Origin: Microthrixaceae bacterium
Lineage (GTDB): Bacteria > Actinomycetota > Acidimicrobiia > Acidimicrobiales > Acidimicrobilacustridaceae
Length of the DNA stretch: 64,000 nt
NCBI GenBank assembly: GCA_947446975.1
Contig: CANFHM010000005.1
Coordinates: 1-64,000 of the forward strand
Direction of reading: 5' to 3'
Position numbers and translations under genes: made by a program. Position 1 is the first letter of the stretch; the number at the start of each line of letters is the position of its first letter. The notes below the pieces were generated by a model. That model had not been told where the DNA came from, ran no database searches, and saw only the letters and a program-made list of their open reading frames with translations. Below, one piece after another: positions 1-8,511 of the stretch.

Positions 1-857
1 CCATCATGGGCCGGTACACGGCGTCGTTCCCGCAGCACGGTGGTGCCATCTTCGGCGGCGAGCATGGCCTCGATCTCGAGGATGTTGCCGTGCAGCGTGG
101 CGTACGCACCGGCGGGGAGGTCGCAGTCGCCACCGAGTTCGGCGAGGAACGAACGCTCGGCGTCCACGGCGATGCGCGAGGCCGGATGTTCGATGAGCGA
201 CAGCAGTTCGACGAGCCCGGGAGCATCACTGCGGCATTCCACGGCCATGGCGCCCTGCGCCACCTGCGGGAGCATGACGGCGGGGTCGAGCAGTTCGATG
301 GCCCGATCGGAGAGATCGATGTCGAGCCGATCGACGGCGGCGGCCGCCATGACGATGGCATCGAAGTCCACTGACTTGGCGAGCCGGGTGGCGATGTTGC
401 CGCGCAGATCGGCGAAGGAGAGATCGGGGCGGGCATGGGCCAGCTGCGCCCGCCGACGGATGGACCCGGTGGCCACCACGGCGCCGGAGGGCAGCTCGTC
501 GAGGGTGGAGCCGATGAGGAGGTCGCGGGCATCGGCCCGCATCGGCACCGCCGCGATGACGAGCCCGTCGGGCGTGATGGCCGGCATGTCCTTGCCGGAA
601 TGCACGGCGAGATCGGCGCGACCGTCGAGAACGGCAGCCTGCACCTCCTTGACGAACACCCCCTTGCCACCCATGGCATGGATCGGGATGTCGAGGCGCT
701 GATCAGCGGTGGTCTCGACGAGCACCTTCTCGACCGTGAGAGCCACACCCGCACGGGCGGCCACCTCGATGAGCGCCTCGGCCACGGCGTCGGTCTGCCA
801 CTGGGCCAGCGCGCTCGCACGGGTGGCGGCGCGGAGATGCAGCGGACCGGTTGTCAT
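1..857 (-). CDS. hemC: Hydroxymethylbilane synthase HemC (3' end cut by window edge)
   Basis: Porphobilinogen deaminase joins four porphobilinogens into the linear tetrapyrrole hydroxymethylbilane in the cytoplasm. Reading leftwards from the ATG at 857, the frame is open to base 1. It shows the family N-terminus (LHLRAATRASALAQWQ), the GGKGVFVKE segment, the HSGKDMP catalytic loop, the ATGSIRRRAQL segment and the LGGDCDLPAGA loop, whose Cys carries the dipyrromethane cofactor. Only the last part of the protein is missing. The ATG lies 9 bases after the hemA stop, so the two are surely one operon behind rex. Family assignment is certain; the C-terminus cannot be judged. Confidence 0.95.
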   Translation of the reverse strand, partial: MTTGPLHLRAATRASALAQWQTDAVAEALIEVAARAGVALTVEKVLVETTADQRLDIPIHAMGGKGVFVKEVQAAVLDGRADLAVHSGKDMPAITPDGLVIAAVPMRADARDLLIGSTLDELPSGAVVATGSIRRRAQLAHARPDLSFADLRGNIATRLAKSVDFDAIVMAAAAVDRLDIDLSDRAIELLDPAVMLPQVAQGAMAVECRSDAPGLVELLSLIEHPASRIAVDAERSFLAELGGDCDLPAGAYATLHGNILEIEAMLAAEDGTTVLRERRRVPAHD

Positions 858-866
858 GGGGCCGGA

Positions 867-2126
867 CTACAGCTCGAAGAGATCGCGGAGGGCGTCGGCC
901 AGACGCTCGCCCTTGGGCGTGCCGGCGGCGTCCTTCAGGGCGATGGTGGGCTCATGCAGCAGCTTGGCCACGATGCCCTTGGTGAGCGCCTCGACAGCCT
1001 CGATCTGACGGGCATCGAGATCGCCGAGCCGGGCGCGGAGACGATCGAGTTCGGCCGACCGGACGGCCTCGCCGTGGGCATGCAGGGCCGACACCAGCGG
1101 GGCGACCTCGCGGGCGGTGCTCACTGCACTGAACCGCTCGACCTCCTCGTCGATGATGGCGTGCACGGAGGCGACCTCACGACGACGCTCGGCCAGACCG
1201 GCCTCGGCGAAGCGGCGGAGATCGTCCATGTCGAGCAGGGTGACCCCGGGGAGCTCGGCGGCGGCGGGATCGACATCGCGGGGCACGGCGACATCGACGA
1301 CGAGGATCGGACGACCGTCGCGGGCGGCCATGACCCGGGCGAGGTCGGCATGTTCGAGGATCATCGACTGGGCGCCGGTGCCGGTCATGAGGAGATCGAC
1401 CTCGGTGAGCGAGGCGTCGAGGTCGGCGAGACGCACGGCCCGGCCGCCGAGTCGCTCGGCCACCTCGGCGGCGTTGTCGAACGTGCGGTTGGCGATGCGG
1501 ATGTCGGTGACGCCATTGGTGGCGAGGGCGCGGACCATGCCCTCGCCCATCTCGCCGGCACCCATGACCAGGATGCTGCGTCCCTCGAGCTCGCCGAGTT
1601 CCTGGGCGGCCATGGCCACCGCTGCGGTGGAGACCGACGCGATGTGCCGACCGATCTCGGTGTCGGTGCGCACGCGCTTGCCGACCTCGAGGGCATGACG
1701 GAACAGCAGGTTGATCTGCGAACCGGTGGCCGATTCGGCCTGGGCCTGCTCCCACGCATGGCGGACCTGTCCGAGGATCTCGGCCTCACCGACGACGGCG
1801 GAATCGACACCGGAGGCCACCCGGAACAGATGCTCGATGGCCTCGGCGCCGTCGTGCACGTAGAGGTGATCGGCGATCTCCTCGGGCGGGGCGAAGGCCA
1901 GATCGGCGAAGAAGGAACGGAGATCGGCGTAGGCCGGGTGGAACTTCTCGGCCACCACATAGACCTCGGTGCGGTTGCAGGTGGAGAGGACGACCGCCTC
2001 GCTCACATGCTCATGCGAGATCACATCGTGCAGGGCCTTCGGGAGACGGGCGTCGTCGATGGTGACGCGCTCGAGCAGCGACAGGGGCACTGTTCTGTGG
2101 TTCAACCCGAGAACGACTACCGACAC
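867..2126 (-). CDS. hemA: Glutamyl-tRNA reductase HemA
   Basis: Reduces glutamyl-tRNA to glutamate-1-semialdehyde, the first step of C5-pathway tetrapyrrole synthesis. From the chosen GTG start the protein has 419 residues, normal for the family. The N-terminal catalytic domain carries GLNHRT and the nucleophile Cys50 in STCNRTEVY. The NADPH-binding Rossmann domain carries VMGAGEMGEGM, followed by the helical dimerisation domain. The frame stays open about 30 codons further upstream, but GTG at 2126 begins the conserved VLGLNHRT segment and has an AAGGAG about 11 bases upstream. It sits between rex and hemC on the same strand. Confidence 0.96.
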   Translation of the reverse strand: MSVVVLGLNHRTVPLSLLERVTIDDARLPKALHDVISHEHVSEAVVLSTCNRTEVYVVAEKFHPAYADLRSFFADLAFAPPEEIADHLYVHDGAEAIEHLFRVASGVDSAVVGEAEILGQVRHAWEQAQAESATGSQINLLFRHALEVGKRVRTDTEIGRHIASVSTAAVAMAAQELGELEGRSILVMGAGEMGEGMVRALATNGVTDIRIANRTFDNAAEVAERLGGRAVRLADLDASLTEVDLLMTGTGAQSMILEHADLARVMAARDGRPILVVDVAVPRDVDPAAAELPGVTLLDMDDLRRFAEAGLAERRREVASVHAIIDEEVERFSAVSTAREVAPLVSALHAHGEAVRSAELDRLRARLGDLDARQIEAVEALTKGIVAKLLHEPTIALKDAAGTPKGERLADALRDLFEL

Positions 2127-2277
2127 GTCTGGGTGGTCTCCTTCGATCCGGCGAGGGGCGACTCGCACACGTTGCCAAGCTTCCCCGAAACCACGCCATC
2201 CTGCCAGTTCAGCCACCGTTCACCTGAGAATCGGCTGTGACCTTCGACCATGGGCATCGGGATCGGGTGCGATGACC

Positions 2278-3084
2278 TCATGCGGGGACCGACCCGGCGA
2301 CGGTTCCGGGGGTGGTGCCGGGGGCATCTCCAGGGGTGGTTCCGGGCGCGCTCCCCGGGGCCGGTGCGGCGACGACCCGGGGGATCTCCGGCGGTTCGAG
2401 GGCGTCGAGACCCTCGATCCCCTCCCCGGCGGTCTCGCGCTGGCGGTAGAAGCTCAGGATCTGCAGTTCGAGCGAGAGATCGACCTTGCGCAGCGATGCC
2501 TCGGGCGGCACCGACACCACCGCCGGGGCGAAGTTGAGGATGCTGGTGACCCCGGCGGCGATCAACCTGTCGGCCACCTCCTGCGCGGTGTCGGCCGGCG
2601 TGGCGATCACGCCGATGGCCACCCCGAGCTCGGCCACGAGGTCCGGGAGGTCATCGAGATGACGCACGGTGTGACCACTGATGACACGACCCACCTTCGA
2701 GGGATCGGCATCGACCAGCGCCGCCACCGGATAGCCACGATCGCCGAACCCCCCGTAGTTCGAGAGCGCAGCACCGAGGTTGCCGATGCCCACGATCACC
2801 ACCGGCCAGTCCTTGGTGAGCCCGAGCTCACGGCTCATCTGGAACAGCAGGTACTCGACGTCGTAGCCGACACCGCGGGTGCCGTAGGAACCGAGGAATG
2901 AGAGGTCCTTGCGGACCTTGGCGGCGTTGACCCCGGCCAGTTCGGCCAGACGCTCCGAGGAGATGTTGCTGATGCGCTCGGCCTGCAGGTCCAGCAGGGT
3001 GCGCAGATACACCGGCAGTCGGGCCACAGTGGCCTCAGGAATGCGACGGCGGGGGCGATCCACTGCCGGGACGCTATCGGGCAT
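2278..3084 (-). CDS. rex: Redox-sensing transcriptional repressor Rex
   Basis: Rex senses the NADH/NAD+ ratio and represses respiratory and haem genes when NADH is high. The 268-residue protein has a winged helix at about 1-80 (IPEATVARLPVYLRTLL, then AAKVRKDLSFLGSYGTRGVGYDV) and a Rossmann domain with GIGNLG at 99-104. A domain-swap helix near 210-225 follows (LSLELQILSFYRQRE). It is longer than the usual 210-230 residues because of a Pro/Gly/Thr-rich tail with PGTTPG repeats. A longer in-frame start exists, but ATG 3084 begins the conserved part. The order rex-hemA-hemC matches the Streptomyces rex-hemACD operon, which Rex itself controls. Confidence 0.95.
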   Translation of the reverse strand: MPDSVPAVDRPRRRIPEATVARLPVYLRTLLDLQAERISNISSERLAELAGVNAAKVRKDLSFLGSYGTRGVGYDVEYLLFQMSRELGLTKDWPVVIVGIGNLGAALSNYGGFGDRGYPVAALVDADPSKVGRVISGHTVRHLDDLPDLVAELGVAIGVIATPADTAQEVADRLIAAGVTSILNFAPAVVSVPPEASLRKVDLSLELQILSFYRQRETAGEGIEGLDALEPPEIPRVVAAPAPGSAPGTTPGDAPGTTPGTVAGSVPA

Positions 3085-3099
3085 GTTCTCGTTTTCACA
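3084..3099 (-). promoter_or_regulatory. Weak candidate Rex operator at the rex start
   Basis: On the minus strand this 16-base stretch reads TGTGAAAACGAGAACA. The left half matches the Rex operator (TGTGAAC...GTTCACA in Streptomyces) well, the right half poorly. It lies directly at the rex start codon in the 65-bp gap to the divergent gene at 3150. Autoregulation is known for actinobacterial rex; this site is only a guess. Confidence 0.28.
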
Positions 3100-3137
3100 A
3101 TGTCGCGAGCGAGATGCCCGTCCCCACGATGCAGCCC

Positions 3138-3143
3138 TACGCT
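3138..3143 (+). promoter_or_regulatory. -10 box TACGCT, leaderless start at 3150
   Basis: TACGCT is followed by six bases and then ATG at 3150. This spacing puts the transcript start on or next to the A of ATG. It decides the start of the membrane protein against an upstream ATG at 3114. Confidence 0.6.
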
Positions 3144-3149
3144 GCCGCC

Positions 3150-3923
3150 ATGTCCCTGCACGCCGCGCTGGCCGCCGCCGCCACATTGCTGTCGCTGGCC
3201 TTCGCCCTGTCGACCTTCGAACGGTGGCTCTCCGGGCACCGTCGCCATGAGGCGGCCTGGACCATCTCGCTGGCGATGTTCGCCGCCGGTTCGGCCTCAC
3301 TGTGGGTCGGCGCCGCCATCGGATGGGGGGAATGGTCCTTCAAGTCCTTCTACCTGTTCGGGGCCATCCTGAACGTGCCGTTCCTCGCGCTCGGCACCAT
3401 CGAACTGCTGGCCGGGCCGGTCCACGGACGCCGGTGGAAGGCGATCATCTCGCTGCTGGGCGCCTTCTGCGCCGGGCTCCTCATCTCGGCCCCGCTGCTC
3501 GGCAGCATCGACCCCGACGTGCTCCCCCAGGGTCGGGAGATCTTCGGACCGGGCCCGCGGATCGCCGCCGCCGTGGGTTCCGGCGTGGCGGCACTGGTGA
3601 TCATCGGCGGTGCGCTGTGGAGCGCCTGGCGTCTCCTGCGGCTGCGTCGCTCGGGAGCTGCCGGGGCCAGCCCCTCCGAGCTCACACCGGGACGTCTGGC
3701 GCTGGCCAACCTCCTCATCGCCGCCGGCACGCTCATCCTGAGCGCGGGCGGGGTGCTCAACTCCGTCGTCGACGAGATGAACGGCTTCGCGCTGTCGCTC
3801 GTGGCGGGCATCGCCGTGATCTTCGCCGGGTTCCTGCTGACCAACACCGATGATCGCCGCACACTGCGATCACTGCCCGAGCCCGCACCCTGGCATGCCG
3901 ACACCGCCGAGCGGGCCGCCTGA
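3150..3923 (+). CDS. Polytopic membrane protein of unknown function
   Basis: About 257 residues with some seven hydrophobic segments separated by short polar loops, the first right at the N-terminus (AALAAAATLLSLAFALSTF). A conserved-looking loop GWGEWSFKSFYLFGAILNVPFLALG lies between helices 2 and 3. The C-terminus is short and polar. No catalytic or transport motif is recognisable, so no function is given. It stands divergent from rex and is probably a single-gene transcript. Start taken at ATG 3150 because of the -10 box six bases upstream. Confidence 0.7.
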   Translation: MSLHAALAAAATLLSLAFALSTFERWLSGHRRHEAAWTISLAMFAAGSASLWVGAAIGWGEWSFKSFYLFGAILNVPFLALGTIELLAGPVHGRRWKAIISLLGAFCAGLLISAPLLGSIDPDVLPQGREIFGPGPRIAAAVGSGVAALVIIGGALWSAWRLLRLRRSGAAGASPSELTPGRLALANLLIAAGTLILSAGGVLNSVVDEMNGFALSLVAGIAVIFAGFLLTNTDDRRTLRSLPEPAPWHADTAERAA

Positions 3924-3943
3924 GGCGGAACCGAGGTCGCCGG

Positions 3944-3975
3944 GGCCCCGGGTCGATCGGGCCCCGGGTCGATCG
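3944..3975. repeat. Tandem 16-bp repeat, two copies
   Basis: GGCCCCGGGTCGATCG occurs twice head to tail directly after the stop of the membrane protein. Each copy contains the palindromes GGCCCCGG/CGATCG, so the transcript can fold strongly. It may act as a terminator between the convergent genes at 3923 and 4002. Confidence 0.6.
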
Positions 3976-4001
3976 GGAGCTGGGTCGTTCAGGAGTTGGA
4001 G

Positions 4002-4091
4002 CTACTTGGCCAGCACGAACAACTGCATCACGGCGGCGCCGAGGATGACGAGCAGCAGCACACCGATCGAGAGGACGGTTCCTGGACGCAT
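4002..4091 (-). CDS. 29-residue single-helix membrane peptide
   Basis: A complete short frame runs from ATG 4091 to TAG at 4004-4002. It encodes a Met-Arg-Pro start followed by one continuous hydrophobic helix (VLSIGVLLLVILGAAVMQLF) and a Lys at the end. It starts 15 bases after the stop of the SAM hydrolase gene on the same strand, so co-transcription is likely. The clean single-helix composition in an otherwise unoccupied gap supports a real microprotein. Function unknown; a partner role for a larger membrane protein would be typical but is inference. Confidence 0.55.
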   Translation of the reverse strand: MRPGTVLSIGVLLLVILGAAVMQLFVLAK

Positions 4092-4106
4092 GGGGACTCC
4101 GGTGGT

Positions 4107-4970
4107 TCAGACGGGGCGGGGGCTGATGGACACGGGCGTGACGATGCCGGGCTGACGCTGCTCGTCGAGCGCCTCGATGGTGACGGCGCTGCCGGCCCGA
4201 AGATCGAACTCGGCGGCGGCCGAGGCACGATCCAGCACGACGGCGAAGAGGCCGTAGGAGTCGACGATGAGTCCGACCTCACCGGGTTCCACCGCGGCGA
4301 ACGCCCGCACGATCCGGGCCGAGCGGGAGGTGCTGTCGAACACGAGCCGCACACGATCCTCGAACCCGGCGAGGTCGTCCTCATCGATGTTGAGCTGTGC
4401 GTTGCCGTAGCGATCCACCCACAGCACCTCACCGTGGACTCGCCCCTCCTCCTCACGGGGGAGCGGCACCATGGCCGGGAACAGCGTGACCGGATCGATG
4501 AGCGGCCCGAGATCGGTGAGCTCGACACCCATGCACAGATGGGCGGCGGCCGGGGCGAAGATGTCGCGCCCGTCGAAGGTGGTGGCCTCCGCCGGGGTGC
4601 GATAGAGCTCGTTGGTGATCTCGACGGCACGGGAGGCACCGCCGTACAGACCCACCACCGGTGCGAGCAGACCGTTGTCCGGACCGACGAGCACCGCCGC
4701 ACCATCACCGATCTCGACGGCGATGGGACGTCGGGAGGTGCCGACGGCGGGGTCGACGACGGCCAGCACCACCCCGGGGCACAGGTAGGGGGCGCTGCGG
4801 GCGAGCGTGAGACCGCCGGCCCGCACGTCGTAGGGCTCGATGCCGTGTGAGAGGTCGATGACCCCGACCTCGGGGGCGATGGACCGGATGACCGAATGCA
4901 CCACCCCGACGAAGCCGTCGGTGAGCCCGTAGTCGGACAGGAACGTGATGGTGTCGTAACGCAGAGCCAT
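4107..4970 (-). CDS. S-adenosyl-L-methionine hydroxide adenosyltransferase (DUF62/SAM hydrolase)
   Basis: Family of enzymes that split SAM into adenosine and methionine using activated water; related to fluorinase/chlorinase. 287 residues. The N-terminal part shows TFLSDYGLTDGFVGVVH and IDLSHGI, then VVDPAVGT and VGPDNGLL, which bind SAM. The C-terminal beta-barrel includes WVDRYGNAQLNI, with the conserved D-x-x-GN. Nothing suggests a halogenase variant. A TAGCCT lies nine bases upstream of the ATG at 4980-4985. Physiological role of these hydrolases is unsettled; control of SAM level is the usual suggestion. Confidence 0.9.
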   Translation of the reverse strand: MALRYDTITFLSDYGLTDGFVGVVHSVIRSIAPEVGVIDLSHGIEPYDVRAGGLTLARSAPYLCPGVVLAVVDPAVGTSRRPIAVEIGDGAAVLVGPDNGLLAPVVGLYGGASRAVEITNELYRTPAEATTFDGRDIFAPAAAHLCMGVELTDLGPLIDPVTLFPAMVPLPREEEGRVHGEVLWVDRYGNAQLNIDEDDLAGFEDRVRLVFDSTSRSARIVRAFAAVEPGEVGLIVDSYGLFAVVLDRASAAAEFDLRAGSAVTIEALDEQRQPGIVTPVSISPRPV

Positions 4971-5001
4971 GAGGTCCGAAGGCTACCGGTGCGGGGGAGG
5001 C

Positions 5002-5793
5002 TCAGGACCTGCCGAGCTCGCGGGAACGTTCGGCGGCGGCGAGGACGGCGTCGACGATGGCGGCGGGCATGCCGGCCTCACCGAGCACCCGGAGCCCGGC
5101 GGCGGTGGTGCCACCGGGAGAGGTGACGGCCTCACGGAGCGCAGCGGCGTCATCCTCGCTGGAGTGCAGCAGGGTGGCGGCACCGAGCAGGGTCTGGGTG
5201 GCCAGCAGTTCGGCCATCTCGCGGGTGAGACCACCGGCCACCCCGGCGAGGATGAGGTTCTCGACCATGAGGAACACATAGGCCGGACCCGAACCGGACA
5301 GCCCGGTGACGATGTCGAGATCGCTCTCCTCGACGCGCACGACGATGCCGACCTCCTCGAGGATCGAGGCGGCCCAGTCGAGATCGGCCGATGACGCCGA
5401 TGCCCCGGCGGCGATGGCGGACGCGCCCATGCGGACCAGCGACGGGGTGTTCGGCATGGCGCGCACCACTGCGATGCCCTCGCCGAGCGCCTCGGTGAGC
5501 GCGGCGATGGTGACCCCGGCGGCGATCGACAGCACCCGCTCCACACCGGAACCGGCGAGGGTGCGACAGGTGTCGGCGACATCGTTGGGCTTCACGGCGA
5601 TGACCACACCCTCTGCGGGGGCTGGCTCGTCCAGCACCGCGACACCGGGGAAGAGTTCGGCGAGCTGTGCACGTCGTTCGGCGAGCCGTTCCACGACGGC
5701 GAGCTCTCCGGGCTCGGCCCAACCCGCAGCGAGGAGCCCGCCGAGCAGTGCCTCACCCATGCGTCCGCCACCGACGATCTCGAGTCGAATCAT
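5002..5793 (-). CDS. proC: Pyrroline-5-carboxylate reductase ProC
   Basis: Last step of proline synthesis: NAD(P)H reduction of pyrroline-5-carboxylate. 263 residues, normal length. The N-terminal nucleotide-binding motif GGGRMGEALLGGLL is followed by VIAVKPNDV and RAMPNTPSLVRMGAS. The C-terminal signature includes TGLSGSGPAYVFLMVENL and a LREAVTSPGGTTAAGLRVL segment. It is transcribed by itself from a leaderless promoter (TAGCGT six bases upstream of ATG). Confidence 0.96.
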   Translation of the reverse strand: MIRLEIVGGGRMGEALLGGLLAAGWAEPGELAVVERLAERRAQLAELFPGVAVLDEPAPAEGVVIAVKPNDVADTCRTLAGSGVERVLSIAAGVTIAALTEALGEGIAVVRAMPNTPSLVRMGASAIAAGASASSADLDWAASILEEVGIVVRVEESDLDIVTGLSGSGPAYVFLMVENLILAGVAGGLTREMAELLATQTLLGAATLLHSSEDDAAALREAVTSPGGTTAAGLRVLGEAGMPAAIVDAVLAAAERSRELGRS

Positions 5794-5799
5794 GCTGCG

Positions 5800-5805
5800 A
5801 CGCTA
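5800..5805 (-). promoter_or_regulatory. -10 box TAGCGT, leaderless start of proC
   Basis: On the minus strand TAGCGT is followed by CGCAGC and the proC ATG. The six-base spacing predicts transcription starting at the start codon. Confidence 0.6.
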
Positions 5806-5974
5806 GCGAACCCCGGACGGACCGGGCGCAGTGATCGGGGAGCCGGGGTGTCGGAGCGACGGGCCCACTTCCCCGATGGGTTCCCGACCGCTGCCGAGCA
5901 CCCCGGCCCGGGCAACCTAGGGAGTGGGGGACGCACCGCCAACGTCCAACGCGAGGAAGAGCCGAACGGCAGGG

Positions 5975-6436
5975 TCAGGCGAAACGGGAGGCGAAACCGA
6001 TGCGCAGCGCCGGCACGAAGCACTGCTCGATGTAGGCGTAGAACGAGCCGAGCACGCGATCGAGCTCGCCCTCATCGATGGCGTGCAACGGCAGCGCACC
6101 GGCCAGGAACACGGCATCCTCGCTGCCGATGCAGAAGGTCATGCCGTGGAGCTTGCGATTGCGTCGCAGCAGGTGCTCGTAGAACGCGGCGTGGTTCTCC
6201 TCGGGGGCGGGCATGACGTAGGTCTCGAAGTGCAGCGACCGCTGCCGCAGCGTGAACCAGATCGAGTAGACGTCCTTGGTCTCACCCTTGATGCGCACGA
6301 ACCAGCGGATGTCGTCCTCGTCGATGCGCTCGACGGCCGCGACCACCGGATTGTCGCGGAGCTGCTCGGCGAGCCAGATGGCGATGATCTGCTCGAGTTC
6401 GGCGAGTCTCTTCGGATCGGCGACGACGTCAGCCAT
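5975..6436 (-). CDS. YbjN domain protein
   Basis: 153-residue cytoplasmic protein of the YbjN family, a chaperone-like fold related to type III secretion chaperones. It contains the typical WFVRIKGETKDVYSIWFTLRQRSLHFETYVMPAPEEN and YEHLLRRNRKLHGMTFCIG stretches. It lies 12 bases after the mshA stop on the same strand. mshA-ybjN adjacency is a known actinobacterial pairing, so a link to mycothiol or redox stress is suggested by context only. No enzyme motif is seen. Confidence 0.85.
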   Translation of the reverse strand: MADVVADPKRLAELEQIIAIWLAEQLRDNPVVAAVERIDEDDIRWFVRIKGETKDVYSIWFTLRQRSLHFETYVMPAPEENHAAFYEHLLRRNRKLHGMTFCIGSEDAVFLAGALPLHAIDEGELDRVLGSFYAYIEQCFVPALRIGFASRFA

Positions 6437-6448
6437 GACACTCCTCGT

Positions 6449-7666
6449 TCAGCTGCACGAGACCAGTGCCCGTGACGTGAGGTCAGCGTAGATGCGACGG
6501 AGTCGGGCAGCCGTGGTCGACCAGGTGAAATGCCGGGACTTCGCGGCAGCGGTGATCGACATGCGTTCCGCCAGCATCGGGTCGTCGAGCAGCTCGGCGA
6601 TGGCGGTGGCGAAGTGCGCGGGATCCCGTGAGTCGATGAGGAATCCGGTGTGACCGTGATCGACGAGGGTGCGGAGTCCGCCGACCGCAGCAGCCACCAC
6701 CGGCGTGCCACAGGCGGCGGCCTCGAGTGCCACCAGCCCGAAGGATTCGGATCGACTGGGCACCACGCAGACATCGGCGGCCCGGTAGTAGGTGGAGAGC
6801 ATGTGATGGGCCTGCGGCGGCACGAACCGCACCCGGTCCTGCAGGCCGCAGGCGTCGATGAGCGAACGGGCCGTGCGCAGCTCCTGCTCACCGTCGAGTC
6901 CGCTGGGACCGCCGACCACGACCATGACGGCGTCGGGATGGGTGAGGGCCAGCTCGGCGAACGCGGCGACCGCCACGGTGAGACCCTTCAGCGGTTGGAT
7001 CCGGCCGGCGAACAACAGCACCGGATGGTCGCCCAGACCGAGCGCGAGTCGGGCACCGGCGCGATTGCCGGGCGAGAAGAATGCGTGATCGACACCGGGC
7101 GGCACGATCTCCACCCGTGAGGGATCGGCGCCGTAGAGCTCGACGAGTTGCGTGACCTCATCGGCGCAGTTGGCGAGGATGGCATCGGAGCAGCCGATCA
7201 CGGAGGTCTCGGCGGCGATGCGGGCATCGGGTTCGTCGTCGCCGGTCTCGGCCTTCACCCGGGCGAGGGTGTGGAACGTGGACACGAGCGGCAGGGAGAG
7301 TTCGTGCTTGAGACGATGCCCGGCGACTCCGGACAGCCAGTAGTTGGCGTGGATGGCATCGGTGTCGTTGTGACGCCGAAGATGCGCACCGACACGATCG
7401 GCGAACTCGTCGACGATGGAGGGGAGCTGCTCCTTGGCGAGATCCACGGGCCCGGCGTCGATGTGCACGACCCGGAAGCCGGGTTCGACGTCGACGATGT
7501 CGGGGAGATCCTCGGCCCATCGGCGCACGAACACCTCGGTGCGGACACCCGCCTGTGCGAGCGCGCCGACGAGTTCGCGCACATAGACGTTCATGCCACC
7601 GGAGTCACCGGTGCCGGGCTGGGCGAGGGGGGAGGTGTGCAACGAGAGCACAGCGAGCGATCTCAT
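6449..7666 (-). CDS. mshA: D-inositol-3-phosphate glycosyltransferase MshA
   Basis: First committed step of mycothiol synthesis: transfers GlcNAc from UDP-GlcNAc to 1L-inositol-1-phosphate. The 405-residue GT-B glycosyltransferase begins with SLHTSPLAQPGTGDSGGMNVYVRELV, the MshA-type N-terminus. It has the acceptor segment IHANYWLSG and the C-terminal donor site FAGRIQPLKG and PSRSESFGLVALEAAACGTPVVA with the E-x7-E type motif. Mycothiol is the low-molecular-weight thiol of actinobacteria, so this gene is a strong taxonomic marker. TAGCGT lies nine bases upstream of ATG. Confidence 0.94.
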   Translation of the reverse strand: MRSLAVLSLHTSPLAQPGTGDSGGMNVYVRELVGALAQAGVRTEVFVRRWAEDLPDIVDVEPGFRVVHIDAGPVDLAKEQLPSIVDEFADRVGAHLRRHNDTDAIHANYWLSGVAGHRLKHELSLPLVSTFHTLARVKAETGDDEPDARIAAETSVIGCSDAILANCADEVTQLVELYGADPSRVEIVPPGVDHAFFSPGNRAGARLALGLGDHPVLLFAGRIQPLKGLTVAVAAFAELALTHPDAVMVVVGGPSGLDGEQELRTARSLIDACGLQDRVRFVPPQAHHMLSTYYRAADVCVVPSRSESFGLVALEAAACGTPVVAAAVGGLRTLVDHGHTGFLIDSRDPAHFATAIAELLDDPMLAERMSITAAAKSRHFTWSTTAARLRRIYADLTSRALVSCS

Positions 7667-7675
7667 GACCCCACC

Positions 7676-7681
7676 ACGCTA
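7676..7681 (-). promoter_or_regulatory. -10 box TAGCGT upstream of mshA
   Basis: TAGCGT stands nine bases before the mshA ATG on the minus strand. The resulting leader would be only about 0-3 bases. Confidence 0.5.
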
Positions 7682-7716
7682 CGGCGATGCGACGATTTCC
7701 GGCGGATCCTCACGCG

Positions 7717-8511
7717 TCAGTGGGTGCGTCCGAGCAGGTTCCACAGCACCCAGCACCATGCGGGGGCGACCACCAGCCAGGCGTCGAGACGACGGAGGGC
7801 GGCGCCGACATCCCTGGCGCTCGGCACCATCGCAGCGGCGAGCGGAGCGCCGAGCGGAGCGGTGACGGCCACCAGTCCACCGAGGATCCAGGCCGAATGC
7901 GAGGAGAACGGGCCGAACTGGAACGTGGCCTCGGTGAAGGTGAGCACCACCACGGCGGTGATGCCGGCGATCGGTCCCTCGAAGATGGAGCCGGCGTCGG
8001 TGCCGATGAGATGGTTACCCGCCTCGAAGGCGCTCACCAGCACCAGCAGCACGAGCAGACCGCCCATCGAGGTGCGGGCCATCGAGACGACCGCCACCGC
8101 GGCGATGGTGGGCAGCAGCATGCAGCGGACGGTGACACCGGCCCGGGCGATGACCCCGACCCGTCGGCGGGGAGCGGCGAGGGCCATCACCACGGCGGCC
8201 ACGACACCGAACAGCAGCACGAATCCGGCGAGGCCGACCCCGACGAGCGCGGCAGCGGCTGCGGCGGCCGGGATGACCGCCGCCACCTGTCGATCGACCT
8301 CGGCCCGGGCCTGCTTCCAGGACGCCACGGTCTGCAGCGCGGCGACCGAGCCGAGACCACCGATGAGCACGGCGATGGCGATCGGGCCGACGAACGCGCA
8401 CGCGATGAACCCGACGAACCACACGATGCCGAGGCGGACCTCACGTCCGCCGCTCTCGGGCATGCGCACGAACCGCTGGACGGGACTCGGGCGGGTGGCG
8501 GCGGGGCTCAT
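7717..8511 (-). CDS. Polytopic membrane protein, function unknown
   Basis: 264 residues with about eight hydrophobic segments after a short basic N-terminus. The arrangement of paired helices and a loop with FEAGNHLIGTDAGSIFEGPIAGI recalls CDP-diacylglycerol synthase-like membrane proteins. The CdsA signature (K-D...HGG..DR) is absent, so that enzyme is not called. The ATG overlaps the stop of the MoaD-like gene (ATGA), so translation of the two is coupled. An RBS GGGAGGT for this gene lies inside the MoaD coding sequence. Confidence 0.65.
   Translation of the reverse strand: MSPAATRPSPVQRFVRMPESGGREVRLGIVWFVGFIACAFVGPIAIAVLIGGLGSVAALQTVASWKQARAEVDRQVAAVIPAAAAAAALVGVGLAGFVLLFGVVAAVVMALAAPRRRVGVIARAGVTVRCMLLPTIAAVAVVSMARTSMGGLLVLLVLVSAFEAGNHLIGTDAGSIFEGPIAGITAVVVLTFTEATFQFGPFSSHSAWILGGLVAVTAPLGAPLAAAMVPSARDVGAALRRLDAWLVVAPAWCWVLWNLLGRTH

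Noticed and set aside
435-2240. A 601-codon plus-strand frame over hemA and hemC
   Set aside because: Antisense shadow; the minus-strand frames encode unmistakable HemA and HemC.
5790-6023. Short minus-strand frame between proC and the YbjN gene
   Set aside because: Overlaps both genes, Arg/Pro-rich, no RBS or -10 with the spacing used here.
7717-8511. Phosphatidate cytidylyltransferase (CdsA) for the membrane protein
   Set aside because: Helix layout is similar but the CdsA signature residues are missing.
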